Assembly: GCF_012489685.1 (NCBI RefSeq)
Contig: NC_080046.1
Coordinates: 38,713,176 to 38,777,175, forward strand
Reading direction: 5' to 3'
DNA: 64,000 nt
Source: Lotus japonicus
Taxonomy: Eukaryota > Streptophyta > Magnoliopsida > Fabales > Fabaceae
A program made the translations under genes and the position numbers. The notes beneath the pieces were generated by a model. That model was not told the origin of the DNA. It saw only the letters and a program-made list of their open reading frames with translations, and ran no database searches. This document shows, one piece after another, positions 1 to 8,897 of the stretch (positions are counted from its first letter, which is position 1; each line of letters opens with the position of its first letter).

Positions 1-2
1 AT

Positions 3-407
3 TGTCAATTTCTGGGAAGCAATCTAGTCTCATGGGCAAGCAAGAGGCAATCAACCATTGCACTATCAACTGTAGAGGCAGAATATATCTCAGCAGCAAT
101 ATGCAGCACTCAGATGCTCTGGATGAAACATCAGCTGGAGGATTATCAGATCCTTGAGAGCAATATCCCAATTTATTGTGATAACACTGCTGCAATCTCG
201 TTGAGCAAGAATCCTATCTTGCATTCAAGGGCAAAGCACATTGAGGTAAAGTATCACTTCATTAGAGATTATGTGCAGAAGGGCGTACTTCTTCTGAAGT
301 TTGTTGATACTGACCATCAATGGGCAGATATCTTTACAAAGCCCTTAGCAGAGGATAGATTTAATTTTATTCTGAAAAATCTAAACATGGACTTTTGTCC
401 AGAGTGA
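3..407 (+). CDS. Ty1-copia pol, C-terminal RNase H end (partial)
   Basis: The open frame enters from the left edge at base 3 and ends at TGA 405-407. It encodes the end of the copia RNase H domain, which removes RNA from the RNA-DNA hybrid in reverse transcription. Recognisable family motifs are WASKRQ, STVEAEYIS, the IYCDNTAAISL block with its conserved Asp, HSRAKHIEVKYHFIR, and ADIFTKPL near the C-terminus. All are in the usual copia order and spacing, with no break in the visible part. Only the last 134 codons are inside the window. The following large ORF is in another frame and 443 bp downstream, so simple stop readthrough cannot join the two. Confidence 0.92.
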   Translation, partial: CQFLGSNLVSWASKRQSTIALSTVEAEYISAAICSTQMLWMKHQLEDYQILESNIPIYCDNTAAISLSKNPILHSRAKHIEVKYHFIRDYVQKGVLLLKFVDTDHQWADIFTKPLAEDRFNFILKNLNMDFCPE

Positions 408-850
408 AGATGGATCAGAACCTCTGACTATGATACTTCTTGATCAGAAGATGTCTAGTCCAGAAGGTAACTCAATCAGAGTGTGTGTGTCCACTGGTAC
501 TGACTCTGAAGCTGAGACAACAACACGTGCGTCAGAATTTCTGATGCATAGTTCCTTGTGCCCGTGTGACAGTCTGTTATGATTGTGTGTAGATATGCTT
601 ATCTCCTGTGTGTGATTGTGTATTTTACTGTTACTATCTATCTTTAATTTTCAACCGTTGATCTTACAGTGCTTTTTGAATCAACAACGGTTATTTGATA
701 AAACCCACTATACACACACGTTCTCGTTCACTTCCGGTTTTCACTCTCGCACTCTCTGCTTTTCAAAACCGCCTCTTTCTTGATTTCTCTCTCGATCTCT
801 CTTCATCCTTCAAACTTCATCTTCTACCTCAAACCTTCAACCTCTTCAAA
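408..850 (+). other. Spacer between pol and the extra ORF
   Basis: No gene is seen here. The second half (about 715-850) is strongly pyrimidine-rich (CT runs) on the plus strand and leads straight into the ATG at 851. It looks like a 5' leader, or a polypyrimidine stretch upstream of a splice acceptor, for a subgenomic RNA carrying the next ORF. That reading is an inference. Confidence 0.4.
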
Positions 851-3697
851 ATGGTGAGACAAACCAGAAGATCTACTGTAGATGCACCTCAGTTCCCTCA
901 CATGGAAGTTGGTTTGGCAACGGGTCAAAGGGGCTCTGAGAACCCGGCACAAGAACAAGTTCAAGTTCAAGAGCAGATTGTTCCTATTGCAGAACGGGGC
1001 TGTGCCGTTCACTGCGTATTTGCTCCTGAGGAACTCCAGGTCCTGGCAGAATGGAGATTCAACCTCGACAACCTGGCTGCAAATGGGTTTGATCTTCGTC
1101 CTGAAGTCCAAGCTCAAGGTTGGGGAAACTATTTCAATCGACTTCGAGGACCGGTGTATGAGAAATTGGTAAAGGAATTCTGGAAGCACGCAGACTGCGA
1201 TGACACTCAGGTGGTCTCTCACATTCTTGGCAGAAAGATCATCATCACGGAGAAGTCATTCGTGAATCTGCTAGGAGCAGAAACTGCTTATGGGTATCGG
1301 TTCCAACTGACGGAATCGAAGCTGAAACCCAGCACCAAGGACATAGTCAACAAGGCCCTGTACACCACCTTCAAACCGGGCAAGACGAGTTACAAGGTGA
1401 TGGATCTTCACCCCAAACTCAGAATCTGGCACAAGATCCTGCTCAACTGCATCAATCAGAGACCGAAGGGCAGTTCCCCAGATTACATCAACTTCAACCA
1501 GAAGGCGATGCTGTTCTTCATTCAAGACAAGGAGAAGATCTGCCTTCCCTACTTCCTGTTCTCCTACTTAAAGGAATGCATCCGGAAGTCTCGCACCACC
1601 GCCTCCATCAAGTCTGCAATCAAATATATCCCTTTTGGGAGGCTGCTCTCAGACTTTCTCATTGAAAGCAACTTGGTGCAAGATTTGATCAATACTGGTT
1701 GTACAGAGGATTTGAGCACAATTGTCAGTGATGTCTTCACTGCAAACTCCTTGAAGAAGATGGGCTTAATCCAGAAGAAGATTGCTCCTGCTCATGAAGA
1801 CACATCTTCTGAGATCAGAGGAAGAAGATTGCCTCTGAATGACTACCCTCTGTGGACTCAAGCAGACCATCCTGAAGCCATCAGATGCTATGTTGAAGAC
1901 CTCAGGGCTCAAGGTTTCGAAATTGACCTTGATGATTTCATCAGCAAACTACCACCAGCTCCAGAGTTTCCTTCTCCTCCCAAGAAGAAAACCAAGAGGA
2001 AGATGGTTCTGGAAGAATCCTCAGAAGAATCTGATGTTCCTCTGGTCAAGAAGACAAAGAGCAAGCCTGATGATGATGATGGTGATGATAGTGAGGATGG
2101 TCCTCCAAAGAAGAAGCAGAAGAAGGTCAGAATTGTGGTGAAGCCTACTCGGGTGGAACCAGCTGCTGCAACGGTCAGAAGGACTGAACCTCCTGCCAGA
2201 GTGACTCGATCATCAGCACATTCAAGTAAGCCTGCACTTGCTTCTGATGATGATTTGAATTTATTTGATGCACTTCCTATTTCTGCCTTGCTCCAACACT
2301 CTTCAAATCCCCTCACTCCTATTCCTGAATCCCAGCCAGCCGCACAAACCACCTCTCCACCACATTCCCCAAGATCCTCCTTCTTTCAACCTTCTCCTAC
2401 TGAAGCACCCCTCTGGAATTTGCTTCAGAATCCAACCTCTAGGTCAGAAGATCCAACCTCTCTCCTTACCATTCCATACGACCCATTATCTTCTGAACCA
2501 ATCGTCCAAGACCAACCTGAGCCCAACCAAACAGAACCACAACCCAGAACGTCTGATCACTCTGCTCCCAGAGCATCAGCACGTCCTGCTGCCAGAACCA
2601 CGGATACAGACTCTTCAACCTTCACCCCTGTATCCTTCCCAATCAATGTCATTGACTCTCCTCCCTCCAATACCTCTGAATCAATTAGAAAATTCATGGA
2701 GGTTAGAAAAGAAAAGGTATCTGCCTTGGAAGAGTATTACCTTACCTGTCCAAGCCCTAGGAGATATCCTGGCCCTAGACCTGAACGTCTAGTTGACCCA
2801 GATGAACCTATCTTGGCCAATCCTATCCAAGAGGCAGATCCCTTAGTTCAACAAGCTCACCCTGTCCCTGACCAACAAGAGCCCATTCAACCAGACCCTG
2901 AACCTGAACAATCAGTGTCTAACCAATCCTCGGTTAGATCACCTCACCCTCTGGTTGACCCTTCAGACCCTCACCTTGGAACCTCTGAACCCAATGCTCC
3001 CATGATTAACATTGGTTCTCCACAAGGTGCCTCTGAAGCCCATAGCAGCAATCACCCAGCCTCTCCTGAACCCAACCTCTCCATAATTCCCTACACTCAC
3101 CTTCAACCCACATCTCTCTCTGAGTGCATCAATATCTTCTATCATGAAGCCTCTTTGAGGCTCCGCAATGTGCACGGTCAGACTGATCTCAGTGAGAATG
3201 CTGAAAATGTGGCTGATGAGTGGAACAATCTGAGCACTTGGCTAGTGGCTCAAGTTCCAATTATGATGCAGCACCTGCATGCAGAGGGCAGTCAGAGCAT
3301 TGAGGCTGCAAAGCAAAGGCTTGCTAGGAGAGTGGCTCTTCACGAACTAGAACAGAGAAATAAGCTTCTTGAAGCTATTGAAGAAGCCAAGAGACAGAAA
3401 GAACAGGCAGAAGAAGCTGCACGTCAAGCAGCAGCTCAAGCTGAACAAGCCAGACTTGAGGCAGAGCGTCTTGAAGCTGAGGCTGAGGCAGAGCGACTTG
3501 CGCCAGTTGTATTTACTCCTGCTGCTTCTGCTTCCATTCCAGATCCTCAAGCTGCACAGAATGTTCCTTCCAGTTCTTCTCAGCCAAGCTCTTCCAGACT
3601 CGACATCATGGAACAACGTCTTGACACTCATGAATCCATGCTGATTGAGATGAAGCAAATGATGATGGAACTTCTGCGACGCACTGACAAACCTTAG
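851..3697 (+). CDS. Extra (env-position) ORF of SIRE-like element, 948 aa
   Basis: The start is the first ATG, at 851 (MVRQTRRST), preceded by AAA and followed by G. The frame is open from 695, but only through a TTG codon. Residues about 50-310 look folded and resemble the domain called 'putative plant transposon protein' in plant retroelements (motifs RGPVYEKLVKEFW, KSFVNLLG). Residues about 310-800 are Pro/Ser/Glu-rich and probably disordered, with two basic nuclear-signal-like clusters (PPKKKTKRK near 376, PPKKKQKK near 418) and an Asp-rich patch. Residues about 825-885 form an Ala/Glu/Gln-rich coiled coil, followed by a short amphipathic C-terminal helix. No signal peptide or membrane segment is seen, so the 'envelope-like' label often used for this position is not supported here. 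Function unknown. The frame is intact. Confidence 0.85.
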   Translation: MVRQTRRSTVDAPQFPHMEVGLATGQRGSENPAQEQVQVQEQIVPIAERGCAVHCVFAPEELQVLAEWRFNLDNLAANGFDLRPEVQAQGWGNYFNRLRGPVYEKLVKEFWKHADCDDTQVVSHILGRKIIITEKSFVNLLGAETAYGYRFQLTESKLKPSTKDIVNKALYTTFKPGKTSYKVMDLHPKLRIWHKILLNCINQRPKGSSPDYINFNQKAMLFFIQDKEKICLPYFLFSYLKECIRKSRTTASIKSAIKYIPFGRLLSDFLIESNLVQDLINTGCTEDLSTIVSDVFTANSLKKMGLIQKKIAPAHEDTSSEIRGRRLPLNDYPLWTQADHPEAIRCYVEDLRAQGFEIDLDDFISKLPPAPEFPSPPKKKTKRKMVLEESSEESDVPLVKKTKSKPDDDDGDDSEDGPPKKKQKKVRIVVKPTRVEPAAATVRRTEPPARVTRSSAHSSKPALASDDDLNLFDALPISALLQHSSNPLTPIPESQPAAQTTSPPHSPRSSFFQPSPTEAPLWNLLQNPTSRSEDPTSLLTIPYDPLSSEPIVQDQPEPNQTEPQPRTSDHSAPRASARPAARTTDTDSSTFTPVSFPINVIDSPPSNTSESIRKFMEVRKEKVSALEEYYLTCPSPRRYPGPRPERLVDPDEPILANPIQEADPLVQQAHPVPDQQEPIQPDPEPEQSVSNQSSVRSPHPLVDPSDPHLGTSEPNAPMINIGSPQGASEAHSSNHPASPEPNLSIIPYTHLQPTSLSECINIFYHEASLRLRNVHGQTDLSENAENVADEWNNLSTWLVAQVPIMMQHLHAEGSQSIEAAKQRLARRVALHELEQRNKLLEAIEEAKRQKEQAEEAARQAAAQAEQARLEAERLEAEAEAERLAPVVFTPAASASIPDPQAAQNVPSSSSQPSSSRLDIMEQRLDTHESMLIEMKQMMMELLRRTDKP

Positions 3698-3884
3698 TTT
3701 AGGATCTCTTCTTTTTCCTTCTTTTTATTTAACGTTATTTTATTCAAACTCTGTTTCTTTTTATTTGCTTATTCTATTCTATTCGTTTGTGATTATATCT
3801 GCATATCCTTATATATATTTGTGTCACATATGTTTGCAAAAATCTCGTTTTATTCATAATTGTTCTATGTTTACATCATATAAT

Positions 3885-4277
3885 CTAGAATGGAGGATCC
3901 CTCCTCATTCTTCTGCACTCCTGGCGCTGCTCTGACCTATCCTTCTCCAGACGCTCCAGTTCATGCTGAATGTTGCTGAGCCTGATCTTTAGCTCATCCC
4001 TCTCCAGAATCTCTTCTGAAGTCTTGAGCTTCTCTTCCAAACTCTCTTTCTCTTCCAGCAGCTTGAGTTCAAGCCGGCTGAGTTCCTGCACTTCCTCCAC
4101 GAAGGCAAGAAATTCCTTCAGGTCTCTCTCCAACTCTGGACGCAGGTCCTCTTCCAGAAGTGTCCGTGTCAGCTCCTCGATGGTAGTTGCACCCTCTGGA
4201 TGCCTGATGTTTAGGAACAAGTCCTCTTCAAAGGCCTTCTTCCTCAGCTCTTCTAGTGCTACGTTGTATGATGCCAT
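3885..4277 (-). CDS. Antisense coiled-coil ORF, 130 aa
   Basis: This ATG-started ORF (MASYNVALEELRKKAF) lies on the strand opposite to the retrotransposon and converges with the 948-aa ORF. The protein is highly charged, rich in Glu, Leu, Lys and Arg, and almost wholly helical in appearance. Heptad-like Leu/Glu spacing from about residue 40 to 115 suggests a coiled coil, and the C-terminus is Arg-rich. The ATG context (A-rich, then GC) suits plant initiation, and a TATA-like box lies 57 bp upstream. Function unknown. The plus-strand shadow reading is Ser-rich and featureless. Being an unbroken ATG ORF with plausible promoter spacing favours a real gene, but low-complexity sequence can hold open frames by chance. 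Confidence 0.55.
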   Translation of the reverse strand: MASYNVALEELRKKAFEEDLFLNIRHPEGATTIEELTRTLLEEDLRPELERDLKEFLAFVEEVQELSRLELKLLEEKESLEEKLKTSEEILERDELKIRLSNIQHELERLEKDRSEQRQECRRMRRDPPF

Positions 4278-5070
4278 ATTTTTTTCTTACTGAAAATTAT
4301 TCGAGGTGTGAAGCTTACCTTTCTCTCCAACGCTTTTTATAGGCTTCACTTTCTCTCTGAAAGTTAATGCTCTTCCAGTTTCTCGAGGTTAAGTTCTTGG
4401 TAACTGACCCTTCTATTTACTCACTTGACCGGTGGTAAACGTTCATCCCTTGCATTAACTCTTCTATTTATTTTCGCCTGCCTCTGATTCTTACATCATT
4501 TTCATTTTCTTTAAACTTAGACCTTCTCTAAGGGGGAGTACCTTGTACTTCAAGCTAAGTTTTTCACACCCCAGGCTTTTTGCTTATGACAAAAAGGGGG
4601 AGTAAACCCAGTTTTTGATGTGTAAGATGTGTTAGTGTGACTTATTTTTTCTTTTGGAGATTTTAAGAGTTCCACCTTCATGACCATAGATGTGTCACTG
4701 GGCAAATACAAGGAATACATTTCACTTCCTCTGAAGTGATTATAAGTTGGCTCTGATACCCAAGAATCTGATACCTTGTCCCTGACTCTGATCACTTATG
4801 CGCTCTGATTATTCGTTTTTCATCTATGTCATAAGCTTCTCACTCTGAACTCTTATATTTTTTAGCTCAGAATCTAGACTTTACTAACGTTTTCATCAAG
4901 TATTAGATTCAGGGGGAGCTAAGCTCAGAATCAAGCAGTGACTTGAATTCAGAATGAGCAAGATAAACTATTCACATCAGGATAAGTATTATTCTATATC
5001 TCTAAACTCTGAGTGAATTCAGTTTAATGTTTAAGAATTGTTCATCAAAAATCTTAGTTTTGTCATCATC
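4278..5070 (+). other. 3' spacer with repeated PPT-like G-tracts
   Basis: No ORF is supported. Three AGGGGGAG-type tracts, at about 4530, 4591 and 4911, precede the real polypurine tract at 5071. The copy at 4591 (AAAAAGGGGGAG) is identical over 12 bases to the one at 5071. Short TCTGA-type words recur (CTCTGATAC near 4750), as they do in the LTR. The stretch looks like a decayed or repeated priming region. Confidence 0.55.
4333..4342 (-). promoter_or_regulatory. TATA-like box for the antisense ORF
   Basis: On the minus strand this reads CTATAAAAAG, about 57 bp upstream of the ATG at 4277. Plant start sites usually lie about 30 bp below a TATA box, which would give a leader of roughly 25-30 nt. 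The spacing is right, but AT-rich DNA can produce such boxes by chance. Confidence 0.4.
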
Positions 5071-5084
5071 AAAAAGGGGGAGAT
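5071..5084 (+). other. Polypurine tract (plus-strand primer)
   Basis: AAAAAGGGGGAGAT lies directly before the LTR start TGTAAG. It is the expected plus-strand priming site of a copia element. Confidence 0.8.
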
Positions 5085-6306
5085 TGTAAGATCAAGTTTT
5101 GATCTAGTAGTACAACTCTATGTTTTGATGATTACAAGTTAACCTTTTGATATGAACAATTGTGGTACTCTAACGTGTTTTTCTGAGTGTGCTATTTACA
5201 GGCTCTGACCTCAACTCAATCTCACACAAATCAGAAGCACTGTGTATAAAGAGTGACCCAAGCAACGCTTTCGCATTCACCATGTTCAGTATGAACAGTG
5301 GAAAAGCTTCAGAAGTTCTGAAGCTATACAAACTCTGATGTGGACTCAGTCGCTAGAAGCTCTGAAGATCCAGAAGTTCTGATAACCAAGAAACACTGAA
5401 GGTTCAGATATTCTGATGGTGTAGAAGACTCTGAAGATCCAGAAGCTGAATAGTGGAAACTCTGATGTCCAGAAGCAAGAAACTCTGAAGGCCATGTTCT
5501 TCCCTCTGAGTTCAGAATCAGAAGATACAATGGTCAGAGGATCTGTGCTTTCCCTCTGACTCTGATCAACCGGCTTCACAAGTTCCAATATGAAGTATTC
5601 CTCTGATCAGAAGTCTCCTAGGTTAAAAGGTCAAGTCGCTATCCAAGTACAAAAGCAAGTGTACCTTCCTGACGACCTACCTAACGTTCTCAGCCACAGC
5701 AGAAGCTGGATTTTCCAGAACTGCCCTCCAACGGTAGCATTTCCCATGCAACGCTCAACCCTAATCCTTGGAGTATATATAAAGGCTGAAGATTGAAAGA
5801 AGCGGCGAAGAAACTAAGAAGAAGCAATACACACGCGCAAGACATATTCAAAATATTCTAAGCTTTCTTTCATCTTGAAATTCATTGTGTTTACTATAAG
5901 CTTTTTAGAAGCACTTTCTTTGTAAACAAGAACTTCATATACAGTTGTATAGTTTGCCTTTAGGAGATCAAGGTTGATCGGATCCTAGAGAAGACTAAGA
6001 GAGTGAATCTTAGTGTGAGCTAAGTCAGTGTAATTGTTAGTCACTTGTAGGTTTCAAGTGCAGTTGTAACTCTTACCTGATTAGTGGATTGCCTTCATTC
6101 TAAGAAGGAAGAAATCACCTTAACGGGTGGACTGGAGTAGCTTGAGTGATTTATCAAGTGAACCAGGATAAAATCCTTGTGTGCTTTTCTATCTCTTATC
6201 TTTAGCACTTAAGTTCTCGAAAGATTTGCCAAAATCTTTAAGGTGGAAGTCTTGTACTGAAAACGTTATTCAAACCCCCCCCTTTCTACCGTTTTTCATA
6301 CCTTCA
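5085..6306 (+). repeat. 3' LTR of SIRE-like element (~1.22 kb)
   Basis: The LTR begins TGTAAGATCAAG after the polypurine tract and ends near CATACCTTCA; the right edge is uncertain by two bases because of the CACA. Its first half is full of degenerate repeats of CTCTGAAG and TCCAGAAG. It contains a TATA box near 5774 and a long pyrimidine/purine-biased downstream part. The sequence after it (from 6307) matches genomic repeat copies at 9149 and 9981, which places the boundary independently. Confidence 0.82.
5774..5783 (+). promoter_or_regulatory. LTR TATA box
   Basis: TATATATAAA lies in the middle of the LTR, the usual position for the U3 promoter of a plant copia element. Transcription would begin near 5805. 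Confidence 0.55.
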
Positions 6307-6835
6307 CATAGCTAGTGATCATAATATATGACTTAACTGATTTTTCCAGTTCGTATAGTTATCATATATTTAACTTTGTTTTTTTTTTTATAAACCATTA
6401 AATTGTATCCGAACTTAGCACAACGTTTGCTATACCTAAATACAAAAGAGAAAATCAAGGAAGTAGCCAGAATGACTACCCAGAAAATTTATTAACACAA
6501 ATAATAGCATGCTAGCACCGAAATTAGTTTGGCATCATAGTAAATATGTTTGACTTTCATATATTCAGGTTGCCTTGACTGAGATTCCTCCCTCCAGTTG
6601 ATTTCCTTTGGGAATGACAATATCAAGAATCTGTCAATTATTGGAAGCAGCTCTATGGACATTGGATAGTATCCCCAAAACATGGTATAGACATTTGTGA
6701 CGTCACCCATTAACGGACCTGATGACGCTTAGTTTGTTTACGAAAGGATTGTCACTTTTTAGTTTCTTATGCCATTATGAAAGGAAGGACTGAACGATAA
6801 TTGTTATGTTCTTTCATTTTGAAGTAGGATTAAGA

Positions 6836-6912
6836 CATGTAGTACATATGCTTTAGATTACCATGTAGCACATATGCTTTAGATTACCATGTTGTACATA
6901 TGCTTTAGATTA
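6836..6912 (+). repeat. Three tandem copies of a 26-bp unit
   Basis: Units start at 6836, 6862 and 6888. Each contains ACATATGCTTTAGATTA and they differ at only a few bases. The array is absent from the duplicate copy near 9550. Confidence 0.9.
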
Positions 6913-7169
6913 TTCTTTAACAATGTGTTAATTTGTGAAAAAAGTAGATGATAATGATTTCTTCCGGTAAAAATTATACCTTTCAAATCTAAATATAAAA
7001 CAAGTAACTGTGTAGTGATTATTTTTTGAAAAAGATTCACCGCAAAAGTAATTTATTAACAAAAAATGTAACGTAACAAAAAACAAAGTTGTGTAACACA
7101 TCTTACCGCTATGTAAGAAAAGAATTAAAATTTAGAGAAAGAAGATAACAAATAAGAGTTCAGTTAGTA

Positions 7170-7635
7170 TTTTTTTTTTGAGATCATACTAATGTGTGTA
7201 TACAACCATAATGAATTACAAAAGGAACACTCCCTAAACTCCCTCCTATATTCACTCCACTTTACATAAATAACAACGATAATTCTGAGAGTCATATTCA
7301 TCATAACAGTCTCTATGAGAATGGATCAACTATTGGGGGTTTGAAGGCTGGAATCTGTGACACTATGAAAAAAACATATTGTTCTATGGAGTCCCGTGAT
7401 CTTGTTACACTTCGTGTTGGAAAAATAGTTAATGGTTCTGTGAATTTTATTGCCGTTGAAAATGATGTGTTAGTAAAAGCTTGTTTCGATCGTTCTGATT
7501 CTATTGTGCTTGAAGTTTCGGACCAGGAGAACCAATTGAAGTATCAACATGCTGAGAAATGGGTAGTCCTTTTTAGCTGTCAAGCCCATGACAATGACGG
7601 GGAGGTCATGATACAATGGAGTTGTTGCCGTCTCG
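7170..7635. mobile_element. Insertion with poly-T edge and 7-bp flanking repeat
   Basis: Copy B of the tandem unit lacks this segment (compare about 9790-9810). It is flanked by GTTAGTA at 7163-7169 and 7636-7642 and starts with a run of T on the plus strand. That pattern fits a retroposed insertion whose poly-A tail lies on the minus strand. Class unknown; a 5'-truncated LINE or a retrocopy would fit. Confidence 0.4.
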
Positions 7636-7640
7636 GTTAG
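7266..7640 (+). pseudogene. Gene-like ORF fragment, unidentified
   Basis: An open frame of over 110 codons runs on the plus strand and ends at TAG 7638-7640, inside the right flanking repeat. The first ATG is internal (7365). The product reads like ordinary protein (VTLRVGKIVNGSVNFIAVE, then KWVVLFSCQAHDNDG), not low-complexity sequence. I do not recognise the family. It may be a captured exon of a host gene or a chance ORF antisense to a retroposed copy. Confidence 0.25.
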
Positions 7641-7685
7641 TAATTTTTTAAAAACAGAAATTTGTAATTAATAGATCAGTTTGTG

Positions 7686-8897
7686 GGGAAAATCTAATAT
7701 GCACAAAAATAGTTTTGTGCAACCTTGCACAACCAAACAAATTGTCCTTTTTACCCTTACTTCAAAATTTAATTCCATCTTCATCATTTCCATCATCTTC
7801 ATCATCTTCAACCCAAAACAACCCAAATTCATCCCCCCAATCCAGTTTAAGAAAAACGTAAAACCCAACCTCAAGCTGTTTTTCTACCTAACTCTTCATT
7901 CAATTCATTGAACCCCATCATTCATCCTAACCCCAACCCATCAACAACCAAACCCCTACGAGCAAGACCAAGATTAACACCCTGGCATAAGGAAAAGACG
8001 CAAGGATTACAAGAGGGCATGTACGAGCTTCTATTTTTCTATTATCTTGGCCAAGTGGGTTCCAATTAAGGACAATGATTAATGTTACAAGGCTTGTTGG
8101 GAAATTGCTGGAATGGATTTTTGCCTAGATTTGAGATTATGCATCCATAGGGTGGGATTCTTCTTTGTAACTATTTTTTGCAGTTTCTTTGCATATAAAA
8201 AATTGTCCTTTTCATCTTCATGTTCAAACTGGGTTTGATAAAATCGATTGGTGTTTTCAGAAAATGGAAAGAAAATAATTTTTTATTTTTCAAAAAATAA
8301 AAAATACAGGGTACCAGTCTATCATCTTCAACCCTTCTCTTCCAACCTTATCTTCTTCTTTATCTTCTGTCACAAAGCTCTTCACTTTCTCCATCCTCAT
8401 TTCCAATTAACCAGATCTAAAAGCAATAACAAACATGCACCAGAAGAAGCATGACAAAAACTGTACAACGACAACCCCACCGTGCCGCACAGCCACCAAT
8501 GGTTGTTCAGCCACACCAGTGGCGCTCCCACCGCAACCGGTACCCGGCCACTGTAGAACCATAGCGAAATCCAACCAGCCACCACTCCTCTCACCCAACA
8601 CAGCCATCGTTAATCTCACCACGATCTGGTGCGACTCTGTTGCTGGTGGGTTGGGGTTGTCGTGACTTGTGGAGAAAAGAGGGGATTGTGATGAGTTCAG
8701 ATCTGTTCCAAGGGGAAACACAGGGAGAGCAGTTGGAGGAAGGGAGAGATTCTGGTGATGAAGGAAGATCTGGGTTTGGGTTGAAGATGATGGGAAGGAT
8801 GAAGATGGAATTAATTTTTGGAGTAAGGGTAGAAGGGACAATTTTTTAGGTGGTGCAAAGTTGCACAAAGAAATCTTTTCTCATATTAGATGCGCCC
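7686..8897. mobile_element. Mutator-like (MULE) non-autonomous element, 1.2 kb
   Basis: Long terminal inverted repeats of about 130 bp start GGG and share CTAATATG, TTGTGCAAC.TTGCAC, AATTGTCC, TACCCTTACT and TTAATTCCATCTTCATC. A 9-bp flanking direct repeat (CAGTTTGTG at 7677, AAGTTTGTG at 8898) matches at 8 of 9. Long TIRs and a 9-bp target duplication are Mutator traits. No transposase ORF is seen. The GC-richer internal part (8440-8700) is open on both strands but has no recognisable protein. Confidence 0.7.

Larger units (their letters stand above)
1..6306 (+). mobile_element. SIRE/Maximus-type Ty1-copia retrotransposon, 3' portion
   Basis: This is the 3' part of a large copia element; its 5' LTR, gag and most of pol lie before the window. 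In order it has the RNase H tail of pol, a 443-bp spacer, a 948-aa extra sense ORF, an antisense ORF, a spacer with repeated polypurine tracts, and a 1.22 kb LTR starting TG and ending CA. A long extra ORF after pol, a G-rich polypurine tract just before the LTR and an LTR over 1 kb are known traits of the SIRE/Maximus lineage. Both flanks cannot be compared, so the target-site duplication is unproved. The 3' flank matches the start of the tandem repeat unit at 9151. Confidence 0.85.

Noticed and set aside
695..850. N-terminal 52-codon extension of the 948-aa ORF
   Set aside because: It would begin at TTG and is a pyrimidine-rich leader; the ATG at 851 has a much better context.
1909..2352. 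147-codon minus-strand ORF
   Set aside because: Shadow of the disordered part of the 948-aa ORF; the Ser/Gly/Phe-rich product has no features.
851..3697. Label as viral envelope
   Set aside because: No signal peptide, membrane helix or glycoprotein-like cysteine pattern; only its position resembles env.
6836..6912. CRISPR-like array
   Set aside because: Three direct tandem 26-bp units without spacers in a plant genome; a simple tandem repeat.
8407..8868. 153-codon minus-strand ORF inside the MULE-like element
   Set aside because: It runs into the TIR, is Ser/Pro-rich at first and shows no domain. It overlaps plus-strand frames of equal quality, so it is probably chance.
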